Of a stretch of 64,000 bases of DNA, positions 17,187-24,856 are shown in pieces. The notes beneath the pieces were generated by a model, which was given only the letters and a program-made list of their open reading frames with translations, did not search any database and was not told where the DNA came from. The first letter of the stretch is position 1. Each line of letters begins with the position of its first letter. Made by a program: the position numbers and the translations under genes. The DNA lies in assembly GCF_034653355.1 (NCBI RefSeq), contig NZ_JAYEER010000004.1, forward strand, positions 2,232,001 through 2,296,000. Direction: 5' to 3'. The stretch comes from Nitrospirillum sp034653355 (GTDB lineage Bacteria; Pseudomonadota; Alphaproteobacteria; Azospirillales; Azospirillaceae).

Positions 17187-17992
17187 GCAAGACGTCTGAA
17201 CCCGCGAAGGTGCCGGCGGCTCCCAAGGAACCCAAAGCGGGAGGCCCGCGCCTGGTGTCGGACAACCCCAACAGCGGCCTGACCGCCACCAAGCTGGGCA
17301 AGAGCTACAAGGGACGCCCGGTGCTGCGCGACGTCAGCGTCGGCGTGCGCCGGGGCGAGGTCGTGGGCCTGCTGGGCCCCAACGGCGCCGGCAAGACCAC
17401 CAGCTTCTACATCATGACCGGGCTGATCATGCCCGACTACGGCAGCATCACCCTGGACGGGCTGGAGGTCACCGACCTGCCCATGTACCGCCGCGCGCGG
17501 CTGGGCATCGGCTACCTGCCGCAGGAGGCCTCGATCTTTCGCGGCCTGACGGTGGAGAACAACATCCGCGCCGTGCTGGAGGTGGTGGAGCAGGACCGCG
17601 ACAAGCGCGAATCCACGCTGGATGAGCTGCTGGCCGAATTCTCCATCAGCCATCTGCGCCGCACCTCCGCCCTGGCCCTGTCGGGCGGTGAGCGCCGCCG
17701 CGTGGAGATCGCCCGCGCGCTGGCGTCCCAGCCCAACTTCATCCTGCTGGACGAGCCTTTCGCCGGCATCGACCCCATCGCCGTCAACGACATCCGCGAA
17801 CTGGTCAGCCATCTGCGTGAGCGCGGCATCGGCGTGCTGATCACCGATCACAACGTGCGCGAAACCCTGGACATCGTTGATCGCGCATACATTCTTCACG
17901 ATGGTATGGTATTGATGGAGGGTGAACCGTCGGAGATCGTGGCCCACAAGGACGTGCGCCGCGTATACCTCGGTGAACGGTTCAGTCTGTAA
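17183..17992 (+). CDS. lptB: LPS export ABC transporter ATPase LptB
   Basis: Cytoplasmic ATPase (269 aa) powering LPS extraction by LptFG. Complete ABC signature set: Walker A GPNGAGKTT, Q-loop GYLPQEASIF, signature LSGGERRRVEIARAL, Walker B FILLDEPFAGIDP and H-loop ITDHNVRETL. The C-terminus (VRRVYLGERFSL) is typical of LptB. A Pro/Lys-rich N-terminal extension of about 30 residues precedes the ABC domain. It is the last gene of the overlapping lptC-lptA-lptB group. rpoN follows 61 bp later. Confidence 0.95.
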   Translation: MSKTSEPAKVPAAPKEPKAGGPRLVSDNPNSGLTATKLGKSYKGRPVLRDVSVGVRRGEVVGLLGPNGAGKTTSFYIMTGLIMPDYGSITLDGLEVTDLPMYRRARLGIGYLPQEASIFRGLTVENNIRAVLEVVEQDRDKRESTLDELLAEFSISHLRRTSALALSGGERRRVEIARALASQPNFILLDEPFAGIDPIAVNDIRELVSHLRERGIGVLITDHNVRETLDIVDRAYILHDGMVLMEGEPSEIVAHKDVRRVYLGERFSL

Positions 17993-18053
17993 TTAAGTAT
18001 AAGCGCATTCCGCGCGATTTCATTTCGGGCCACTGTTCTTATTCGGGCGGGTG

Positions 18054-19589
18054 ATGGCGCTTCAACAACGCCTTGATCTTCGGCAGACCCAGGCGCTGGT
18101 GATGACTCCCCAGCTGCAACAGGCGATCAAGCTGTTGCAGCTGTCTAACCTGGAGTTGGCCGATTACGTCGATCGCGAGATGGAGCAGAACCCGCTCCTG
18201 GAACGCGATGATGGCGACCGCAACCGCGATCCCGCCCCCGATGGGGTGGATCGTGAGGAGGTGGTCGCGCGCACCGACGACCTGCCCGTGCGCGACACGG
18301 CCGACCTCACCTCCTCGGACCACATGGGCTCCTCCAGCGACGCGCCGCTGGACACCGACTTCGAAAACGTCTGGACCAATTCCAGCGCCGTCGACATGGC
18401 GGCCGACGGCATGGGCGAGGGCGGCGAGGCCTTCGGCAACTGGTCGGGTCGCGGCGGCAGCTTCGAGGATGACGAGAACTCGTTCGAGCAGACGCTGTCC
18501 GGCAGCGTCTCGCTGCGCGACCACCTGACCGAACAGATCACCATGGACATCGCCGATCCGCTGGATCGGATGGTGGCCTTCGCCCTGATGGACTATCTGG
18601 ACGAGGCGGGCTATTTCACCGGCGACATCGCCCTGGTGGGGGACCAGCTGGGCTGCACCGAGGCGCAAGTCGTTTCGGTTCTGGAACGATTGCAGCGCCT
18701 GGACCCCGTGGGCATTTTCGCCCGGTCGCTGAAGGAATGCCTGGCCCTGCAATTGCGGGAGCGGGATCGGCTGGATCCCTGCATGCGGGCGCTGCTGGAC
18801 AACCTGCCCCTGCTGGCTGCCCGCAACGTGCCGGCCCTGCTGAAGGTCTGCCAGGTGGACGCCGAGGACCTGGCCGACATGGTCGGCGAGATCAAGGCGC
18901 TGAACCCGAAACCGGCCCTGGCCTTCGATCATGAGCCGGTGCAGACCGTGGTGCCGGACATCGTCATGCGCGCCCAGCCCGGCGGCGGCTGGCTGGTGGA
19001 ACTGAACAGCGACACCCTGCCCCGCGTGCTGGTCAACCAGCGCTACTACGCCCGCATCCAGGGGTCGGCGCGCAACAAGCAGGACAAGGAGTACCTGGCC
19101 GAACAGTTCCAGTCGGCCAGCTGGCTGGTCAAGTCGCTGCACCAGCGCGCCAACACCATCCTGAAGGTGGCGACCGAGATCGTGCGCCAGCAGGACGCGT
19201 TTTTCCTGCACGGCCTGCAGTTCCTGCGCCCCCTTATCCTTCGGGATATAGCGGAGGCGATCGGCATGCACGAATCCACCGTCAGCCGCGTCACGACCAA
19301 CAAGTTCATGGCCACGCCCCGCGGCCTGTTCGAACTGAAATACTTTTTCACATCAGCCATTTCCGGGGCGGACGGACAGGCCGCGCACTCGGCCGAGGCG
19401 GTGCGTTACCGCATCAAGGTGCTGATCGACGCGGAAAAGCCGAACGAGATCCTTTCGGATGACCGCCTGGTCGAGATCCTTCGGGATGAGGGGATCGACA
19501 TTGCACGGCGGACGGTCGCCAAGTATCGTGAAGCCATGAAGATCCCTTCCTCAGTCCAGCGTCGCCGGGAGAAGGCCCTTGGGATCTGA
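18054..19589 (+). CDS. rpoN: RNA polymerase sigma-54 factor
   Basis: Sigma-54 (511 aa), needed for enhancer-dependent promoters, in these bacteria chiefly nitrogen assimilation and fixation genes. Region I is recognisable (LRQTQALVMTPQLQQAIKLL, Gln/Leu-rich), followed by an acidic region II (residues about 50-130). The core-binding domain, the helix-turn-helix (GMHESTVSRVTTNKFM) and the C-terminal RpoN box ARRTVAKYRE, which contacts the -24 element, are all present. A GTG three bases upstream (18051) is an alternative start. Its position between lptB and the hibernation factor and ptsN genes is the widely conserved rpoN neighbourhood. Confidence 0.97.
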   Translation: MALQQRLDLRQTQALVMTPQLQQAIKLLQLSNLELADYVDREMEQNPLLERDDGDRNRDPAPDGVDREEVVARTDDLPVRDTADLTSSDHMGSSSDAPLDTDFENVWTNSSAVDMAADGMGEGGEAFGNWSGRGGSFEDDENSFEQTLSGSVSLRDHLTEQITMDIADPLDRMVAFALMDYLDEAGYFTGDIALVGDQLGCTEAQVVSVLERLQRLDPVGIFARSLKECLALQLRERDRLDPCMRALLDNLPLLAARNVPALLKVCQVDAEDLADMVGEIKALNPKPALAFDHEPVQTVVPDIVMRAQPGGGWLVELNSDTLPRVLVNQRYYARIQGSARNKQDKEYLAEQFQSASWLVKSLHQRANTILKVATEIVRQQDAFFLHGLQFLRPLILRDIAEAIGMHESTVSRVTTNKFMATPRGLFELKYFFTSAISGADGQAAHSAEAVRYRIKVLIDAEKPNEILSDDRLVEILRDEGIDIARRTVAKYREAMKIPSSVQRRREKALGI

Positions 19590-19591
19590 AC

Positions 19592-19650
19592 CATGCGCCC
19601 GATGGATGGCGCATGACGGCTGGCCTTCCCAGCAGCAAAAGGCCGGCCGC
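19592..19650 (+). other. Two hairpins between rpoN and hpf
   Basis: A perfect CATGCGCC/GGCGCATG stem (19592-19615) begins 3 bp after the rpoN stop. A GGCTGGCCTT/AAGGCCGGCC stem with one wobble pair follows (19618-19650). Neither has a T tract. They may attenuate or protect the rpoN message. Confidence 0.45.
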
Positions 19651-19727
19651 GGGCTATTGTAAAGGCCGACGGCAAGGCACCACGCCGCCGCCACTCCTGG
19701 CTTCCAACCAAGCGAGACGGACAGGCC

Positions 19728-20387
19728 ATGCATATAATCGTCAAAGGCAAGCAGCTAGACGTTGGCGAGTCCCTGCGCACCCATGTCGAGACCACACTGA
19801 CTGGGTTGGTGGAGAAATATTTCAGCAGTCCGCTTGAGGCGACCGTCGTGCTGTCGCGCGAGGCGCACCTGTACAAGGCGGACATCCAGGCCCATGTCGG
19901 CCGCGGCATCCTTCTGCAAGCCTACGCCGAAGCCACGGAACCCTACCCCGCCTTCGATGAGGCGGCGGAGCGCGTCGCCAAGCGCCTGCGACGCTATAAA
20001 CGCCGGCTGCGCGATCATCACCAGCGCGTGCATGGCGAGGCCGAGGCCGCCGTGCCGGCCCGCAAGTACATCATCAACGCCGACGCCCATGACGATGAGG
20101 CCGATGAAGGCGGTCATGCGGAAGCCGGTGATACGGCCGGGGCCATGAACGGCCACGCGGTGAATGGCAACGGCGCCGACCACCACCCCATGATCATCGC
20201 CGAGATGCAGACCAACATCGACATGCTGACGGTCAGCGAGGCGGTGATGCGCCTGGACCTGGCGGACCTGCCCGCCCTGCTGTTCCGCAACCGCGCGCAT
20301 GGCCATCTGAACATGGTCTATCGCCGACCGGACGGGAACGTCGGCTGGGTCGACCCCTCCGACGGGAAGCCGGCGGCCACCCACTGA
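19728..20387 (+). CDS. hpf: Long-form ribosome hibernation promoting factor
   Basis: Long HPF/RaiA family (219 aa), which binds the 30S subunit and dimerises ribosomes in stationary phase. Residues 1-100 are the S30AE domain (MHIIVKGKQLDVGESLRTHV start; RRYKRRLRDHHQR basic end). Residues about 105-155 form an Asp/Glu/His-rich linker. The C-terminal dimerisation domain follows (MLTVSEAVMRLDLADLPALL, then FRNRAHGHLNMVYRRPDGNV). The long form is normal for alphaproteobacteria. It sits between rpoN and ptsN, as in many proteobacteria. Confidence 0.94.
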   Translation: MHIIVKGKQLDVGESLRTHVETTLTGLVEKYFSSPLEATVVLSREAHLYKADIQAHVGRGILLQAYAEATEPYPAFDEAAERVAKRLRRYKRRLRDHHQRVHGEAEAAVPARKYIINADAHDDEADEGGHAEAGDTAGAMNGHAVNGNGADHHPMIIAEMQTNIDMLTVSEAVMRLDLADLPALLFRNRAHGHLNMVYRRPDGNVGWVDPSDGKPAATH

Positions 20388-20396
20388 CCGGGCCCT

Positions 20397-20530
20397 CCTG
20401 ACCGGCCCTTTGGTCAGGCCAAGCCTTCAAGGCTATCCTCGCCGATCTTGGCCCCATTGACCTTGGGGCGGGGATAGCCGAAGCTTGGAACCGGGGCTTG
20501 GACGGAAAAGTTTGGTAAACCTTTCCGTCC
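20397..20530 (+). other. Hairpins in the hpf-ptsN gap
   Basis: CCTGACC/GGTCAGG (20397-20418) lies 10 bp after hpf. GCCCCA/TGGGGC lies near 20450. The strongest is GGACGGAAAAG/CTTTCCGTCC with one bulged A (20500-20530), followed by TATAAAACTT and ending 44 bp before ptsN. This last one could be an attenuator or a leader structure for ptsN. Confidence 0.45.
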
Positions 20531-20574
20531 TATAAAACTTCAAGCGAAATGCCGGGTAAGCGAGTGTGGTGGCG

Positions 20575-21060
20575 ATGCCGTCCCAGTTTTTGTTGACGCC
20601 AATGGTCGAGCTTTTGAAGCCGGACGGCATTGTCGCCAATCTCAAAGCTTCCTCCAAAAAGCAGGTGCTGCAGGAACTTGCCAAGCGGGCCGCCGACCTG
20701 ACGGGGCAGCATGAGCGGGCCATCTTCGACGTGCTGCTGGAGCGGGAGCGCCTGGGCACCACCGGGGTGGGCCGCGGCATCGCCATCCCTCATGGCAAGC
20801 TGCCCACCCTGCCCAAGGTTTGCGCCCTGTTCGCCCGCCTGGAACGGCCGGTGGACTTCGATTCCATCGATGAACAGCCGGTGGACCTGATCTGCCTGCT
20901 GCTGGCCCCGGAATCGGCCGGCGCCGACCACCTGAAGGCCCTGGCCCTGGTCTCGCGCATGCTGCGCAACCCGCTGTTTTGCGAAAAGCTGCGCGGCGCC
21001 GATACCGCCGACGCCATCTACGCCCTGCTGACGCACACGGAAGCCAGCAACGCGGCTTAG
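20575..21060 (+). CDS. ptsN: EIIA-Ntr, nitrogen phosphotransferase component
   Basis: Terminal phospho-acceptor of the nitrogen PTS (PtsP-PtsO-PtsN), a regulatory protein affecting potassium, nitrogen and carbon balance. About 161 aa. The phosphorylated His is His73 in RGIAIPHGKLP; the surrounding RLGTTGVGRG and FARLERPVDFDSIDEQPVDL are typical. Start candidates are GTG 20566, ATG 20575 and ATG 20602; I chose 20575 and the choice is not firm. The first enzyme of the same relay, PtsP, is encoded at 24856-27219. No PtsO (NPr) gene is in the window. Confidence 0.93.
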   Translation: MPSQFLLTPMVELLKPDGIVANLKASSKKQVLQELAKRAADLTGQHERAIFDVLLERERLGTTGVGRGIAIPHGKLPTLPKVCALFARLERPVDFDSIDEQPVDLICLLLAPESAGADHLKALALVSRMLRNPLFCEKLRGADTADAIYALLTHTEASNAA

Positions 21061-21068
21061 TTCGTTTT

Positions 21069-21179
21069 CCTCAAGCGCCGGCAGGCCCGTCCGGGCCTTT
21101 GGCTGTCCTCGCTGCGCCCTTCGGTGCTCGCTCCGGCGGCCGCAGTCGCGACCTACGGCGGCACGTGGTCGTGCCGCCG
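21069..21179 (-). repeat. Structured intergenic repeat, copy H
   Basis: Minus-strand copy starting 9 bp after the ptsN stop, between convergent ptsN and ubiG. Leader hairpin CGGCGGCACG/CGTGCCGCCG is a perfect 10 bp; a GACT-loop hairpin follows; the GGAC hairpin AGGCCC/GGGCCT is perfect; closing CGCCGG/CCGGCG; tail CTTGAGG. The middle hairpin is of the second subtype (AGCGAGCACC...GCGAGGA). Confidence 0.85.
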
Positions 21180-21214
21180 CTTGGGCCGTGTTGCCTATTT
21201 GGCCGCTGGTTGCC

Positions 21215-21960
21215 TCACCGGCTGGCCCAGAGCAGGTAGTTGACGTCCAGGTCCCGAGGATCCAGGCGGAAGGTGTCGTTGAAGGGGCTGTAGATCAGGC
21301 CCATCACCTCGCGCACCGTCAGGCCGGTGGCGCGCAGGCCGGCGGCCAGTTCGGACGGCTTCAGGAACTTGCGCCAGTCGTGGGTGCCGCGTGGCAGCCA
21401 GCGCAGGACGTATTCCGCGCCGATGATGGCCATCAGGTAGGATTTGGGCGTGCGGTTCAGCGTCGCCATGACCAGCAGGCCCTCGGGCTTCATCAGGGCC
21501 GCCAGGCTGTCCAGGAACAGCGGCACGTCGGCCACGTGCTCCACCACCTCCAGCGACAGCACGGCGTCGAACGTTTCACCGGCGGCCACCAGATCCTCCG
21601 CCGTGGTGTGGCGGTAGTCGACAGGGGTGCCGGTCTCCATCGCGTGGGTGGCGGCGGTCTTGACGTTGCGCTCGGCCGCATCGATGCCCACGACGTCGGC
21701 GCCCATGCGGGCCAGCGGCTCGGACAGCAGGCCGCCGCCGCAGCCGATGTCCACCAGGCGCAGGCCCGTCAGCGGCCGCGGCGCCAGCGGGTCACGGCCG
21801 AAATGGGCGCAGATGCGGTCGCGTAGATATTCCAGACGCACGGGGTTCAGCTTGTGCAGCGGCCGGAACTTGCCCGCCTCGTCCCACCATTCGGCGGCGA
21901 TGGCGGAAAAACGCTGGATTTCCCGGGATCGACGGTGGTCGTGGCGGTCTGGCTCATCAT
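21215..21960 (-). CDS. ubiG: Ubiquinone biosynthesis O-methyltransferase UbiG (apparent 1-base frameshift)
   Basis: SAM-dependent methyltransferase for both O-methylation steps of ubiquinone synthesis. The main frame shows FSAIAAEWWDEAGKFRPLHK, SAM motif LVDIGCGGGLLSEPLARMG and LEVVEHVADVPLFLDSLAAL. The N-terminus is in another frame: ATG 21960 (tandem ATG 21957), with AAGGG upstream, encodes MSQTATTTVDPG, the expected UbiG start. It then needs one more G in the run at 21922-21924 to continue as EIQRFSAIAAEW. The upstream extension of the main frame to 22027 is therefore probably not real. With the base restored the protein is about 248 aa, normal for UbiG. Confidence 0.88.
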
Positions 21961-22368
21961 AGGCACCCTTGAACGGAACGCGCCCCCATGGGGAGCGCGG
22001 CGGAGTATGGGCCGCCCTTGCGGTCAACTCAACCGCGCCGGCTGAATGGCTGCACCCGGTCGAACTCGCGGGAAACCGTGGGGCGCGACCGCGTCCGCCG
22101 AAACATTTCGGGCAGCGTCAGCGGACTGAAAGGTGAGGATCAGCCCGAACCGGCGGATGCTGGCGCCCGGCGTTTGAGGGAAGCCATGAACACGAAATAG
22201 AAATGCTCGGTCGCCCGGTTTACGCAACCCTGACCTTTTATTACCCGTTTATTGCCTGCACGCGCCCGACAGGGTAAGGATAGCGCGCTTCCGGAAAGCC
22301 CAGGGCCCGGAAGCCGCTTGCATCCACCGGCTGGCGCATGCCGGCCTCTCACAAGGCAGACACGGGTT
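21961..22368. other. Divergent intergenic region ubiG/lysC
   Basis: A 408-bp gap holding repeat copy B (22080-22179) and the promoters of both genes. The stretch 22190-22255 is relatively AT-rich (GAAATGCTCGG, CCTTTTATTACCCG) and is the likeliest place for the lysC promoter, but I see no clear hexamer pair. Confidence 0.5.
22080..22179 (+). repeat. Structured intergenic repeat, copy B
   Basis: The leader hairpin is not recognisable. Present are GCGC-GACC-GCGTC, closing strand CGCCG, a weaker long-loop hairpin (ACATTTC/GAAAGGT around GGGCAGCGTCAGCGGACT), CCGGC-GGAT-GCTGG, closing CCGGCG and tail TTTGAGGG. It is the only copy lying between divergent genes. Confidence 0.8.
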
Positions 22369-23604
22369 ATGGCACGCCTCGTTTTGAAGTTCGGCGGGAC
22401 ATCGGTCGGCACCATCGACCGGATCAAGAATGTCGCCCGCAAGGTGAAACAGGAGGTCGACGCCGGCCATGAGGTGGCGGTGGTCGTCTCCGCCATGTCG
22501 GGCGTGACCAACCAGCTGGTGGACTATGTGAAACAGGTCGGCCGCCTGGCGGACGAGCGCGAGTACGACGCCGTGGTCGCCTCGGGCGAACAGGTGACCA
22601 GCGGCCTGCTGGCCATCGCCCTGCAGGAGATCGGCATCCCCGCCCGCTCGTGGCAAGGCTGGCAGATCCCCCTGATCACTGACGACGTTCATGGCAAGGC
22701 CCGTATCGAGCGCATCGAATCCGCCGAGCTGGTGGCCCGCATGTCCACCGGCGAGGTGGCCGTGGTCGCCGGCTTCCAGGGCGTCTCCAGGACAGGGCGC
22801 ATCGCCACCCTGGGCCGCGGCGGTTCCGACACCTCGGCCGTGGCCCTGGCGGCGGCGGTGCAGGCCGAGCGCTGCGATATTTACACCGACGTGGATGGCG
22901 TCTACACCACCGACCCGCGCATCGTGACCAAGGCCCGCAAGCTGGGCCGCATCACGTACGAGGAAATGCTGGAGATGGCGTCCCTGGGCGCCAAGGTCCT
23001 GCAGACCCGGTCGGTGGAAATGGCGATGAAGCACCGGGTGCGCGTCCAGGTGCTGTCGACCTTCGAGGAAGCGGCCGGCAGCGCGTTGCCGGGAACTCTT
23101 GTCGTTGATGAGGACGAAATCGTGGAACAGGAACTGGTCAGCGGCATCGCCTACAGCCGGGATGAGGCGAAGGTGACCCTGGTGGGCGTGGAAGACCGGC
23201 CGGGCGTGGCGGCGGCCATTTTCGGCCCGCTCACCGACGCCGCCATCAACGTCGACATGATCGTGCAGAACGTGTCGGAGGATGGCACCACCACCGACAT
23301 GACCTTCACCGTCACCAAGGCCGACCTGGACCGCACCGTGCAGGTGCTGGAGAGCGCCAAGGACGACCTGAAGTTCCGCCGCCTGATCGCCGACAGCAAC
23401 GTGGTCAAGGTCTCGGTCATCGGCGTCGGCATGCGCAGCCACGCCGGCGTGGCCCAGCGCATGTTCAAGGCGCTGGCCGACCGCGGCATCAACATCCAGG
23501 TCATCTCCACCAGCGAGATCAAGGTCAGCGTCCTGATCGCCGAGGAGTACACCGAATTGGCGTTGCGCGCCCTGCACACCGCATACGGCCTGGACCAGGC
23601 ATAA
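22369..23604 (+). CDS. lysC: Aspartate kinase
   Basis: First step of the aspartate pathway to lysine, threonine, methionine and diaminopimelate (411 aa). The amino-acid-kinase domain starts at MARLVLKFGGTSVGTIDRIK and includes the LGRGGSDTSAVALAAAVQA and YTDVDGVYTTDPRIV segments. Two C-terminal ACT domains follow (VTLVGVEDRPGVAAAIFGPL and VSVIGVGMRSHAGVAQRMFK), which mediate feedback inhibition. The reading frame is open back to 22252, but ATG 22369 is the family start. A strong terminator follows, so lysC is probably monocistronic. Nearness to ptsP is common in alphaproteobacteria. Confidence 0.96.
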   Translation: MARLVLKFGGTSVGTIDRIKNVARKVKQEVDAGHEVAVVVSAMSGVTNQLVDYVKQVGRLADEREYDAVVASGEQVTSGLLAIALQEIGIPARSWQGWQIPLITDDVHGKARIERIESAELVARMSTGEVAVVAGFQGVSRTGRIATLGRGGSDTSAVALAAAVQAERCDIYTDVDGVYTTDPRIVTKARKLGRITYEEMLEMASLGAKVLQTRSVEMAMKHRVRVQVLSTFEEAAGSALPGTLVVDEDEIVEQELVSGIAYSRDEAKVTLVGVEDRPGVAAAIFGPLTDAAINVDMIVQNVSEDGTTTDMTFTVTKADLDRTVQVLESAKDDLKFRRLIADSNVVKVSVIGVGMRSHAGVAQRMFKALADRGINIQVISTSEIKVSVLIAEEYTELALRALHTAYGLDQA

Positions 23605-23636
23605 GCATCTGAGCGACACTGTCCTCAGCGACACTC

Positions 23637-23680
23637 TGCCCCGGGGGATCGAAAGTGTCCCCCGGGGCATTGTTGTTTTC
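23637..23680 (+). terminator. Terminator after lysC
   Basis: A perfect 11-bp stem TGCCCCGGGGG/CCCCCGGGGCA with an 11-nt loop, followed by TTGTTGTTTTC. It is a classical intrinsic terminator 33 bp after the stop. Confidence 0.9.
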
Positions 23681-23776
23681 GGGGGCTGTTTTAGGTTAGG
23701 GATCGGCATCCTTCCCCGCTGCCGGGCGACGCGCGCGGGCGACTCAAGTTTTTTCCGCCAAAAGGGACCGTTTTTG

Positions 23777-24856
23777 ATGTCGACCACCACCACCACTGGA
23801 ACCGCTCGCGACAAGCTGGACGCGTTGTGGGCCCGTGGGCGCGATTTCCTGGGCACGGAGCTGGCCGTCATGGGCGGCGCCATGACCTGGGTGTCGGATG
23901 CCGGCCTGGTGGCCGCCATTTCCAACGGCGGCGGCTTCGGCGTGCTGGCCTGCGGCGCCATGACGCCCGAGATGCTGGCCAAGGAGATCGACGACACCCG
24001 GGCGCTGACGTCCAAGCCCTTCGGCGTCAACCTCATCACCATGCACCCGCAGCTGGACACGCTGGCCGCCGTCTGCCTGGACCACGGCGTCCATCATGTG
24101 GTGCTGGCCGGCGGCCTGCCGCCCGCCCCGGTGATCAAGCGGCTGAAGGACGGTGGCGCCAAGGTGGTGTGCTTCGCGCCCGCCCTGGTGCTGGCCAAGA
24201 AGCTGGTGCGCATGGGGGTGGACGCCCTGGTGATCGAGGGCATGGAGGCCGGCGGCCATATCGGCCCCGTCGCCACCTCGGTCCTGGCGCAGGAGATCCT
24301 GCCCGAAATTCGCGACGTGCCCGTTTTCGTGGCCGGCGGCATCGGCCGGGGCGAGGCCATCGTGGCCTATCTGGAACTGGGGGCCGCCGGCGTGCAGCTG
24401 GGCACCCGCTTCGTCTGCGCCACCGAATTGCGCGCCCACCCCAATTTCAAGCGCGCCTTCATCCGCGCCAGCGCCCGCGACGCCATGCCGTCCGCCCAGC
24501 TGGACAGCCGCTTCCCCGTCATCCCCGTGCGCGCCCTGCAGAATGAGGGCACACGGCGCTTCATGGATTTCCAGCGCGAGGTGGTGGAACGCTTCACCCG
24601 GGGCGAGGTGGAGCAGAAGGACGCCCAGCTGGAGATCGAGCATTTCTGGGCCGGCGCCCTGCGCCGCGCCGTCATCGACGGCGACGTGGAGAACGGCAGC
24701 CTGATGGCCGGCCAGTCGGTGGGCATGGTGACGCGCGAGCAGCCGACGGCCGAGATCCTGGCCGAACTGGTGGCCCAGGCGGAAGACGCCCTGGCCGGGC
24801 GCTATGGACACAAGGAAGCGGGACCGGCGCTGGCGCTGGCGGGAGCGGCAGGCTAG
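23777..24856 (+). CDS. Nitronate monooxygenase / FabK-like flavoprotein
   Basis: FMN-dependent TIM-barrel protein of the 2-nitropropane dioxygenase family (359 aa). Visible are VMGGAMTWVSDAGLVAAISN at the N-terminus, ISNGGGFGVLACGAM, the conserved EGMEAGGHIGPVAT with the putative active-site His, and the FMN phosphate-binding VFVAGGIGRGEAIVAYLELG followed by GVQLGTRFVCATE. Members either oxidise nitronates or act as enoyl-ACP reductases; sequence alone does not decide. ATG 23777 follows AAAGGGA. Its stop overlaps the ptsP GTG start by one base, so the two genes are translationally coupled. Confidence 0.85.
   Translation: MSTTTTTGTARDKLDALWARGRDFLGTELAVMGGAMTWVSDAGLVAAISNGGGFGVLACGAMTPEMLAKEIDDTRALTSKPFGVNLITMHPQLDTLAAVCLDHGVHHVVLAGGLPPAPVIKRLKDGGAKVVCFAPALVLAKKLVRMGVDALVIEGMEAGGHIGPVATSVLAQEILPEIRDVPVFVAGGIGRGEAIVAYLELGAAGVQLGTRFVCATELRAHPNFKRAFIRASARDAMPSAQLDSRFPVIPVRALQNEGTRRFMDFQREVVERFTRGEVEQKDAQLEIEHFWAGALRRAVIDGDVENGSLMAGQSVGMVTREQPTAEILAELVAQAEDALAGRYGHKEAGPALALAGAAG

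Noticed and set aside
12354..22200. Short frames ending ADAGARRLRDA or ADAGARRLREA across repeat copies A and B
   Set aside because: The shared peptide comes from the GGAT hairpin and tail of the repeat; the other copies do not keep the frame, so it is a structural, not a coding, conservation.
22252..22368. Upstream extension of the lysC frame
   Set aside because: The translation is Pro/Arg-rich and the aspartate kinase family begins at MARLVLKFGG, ATG 22369.
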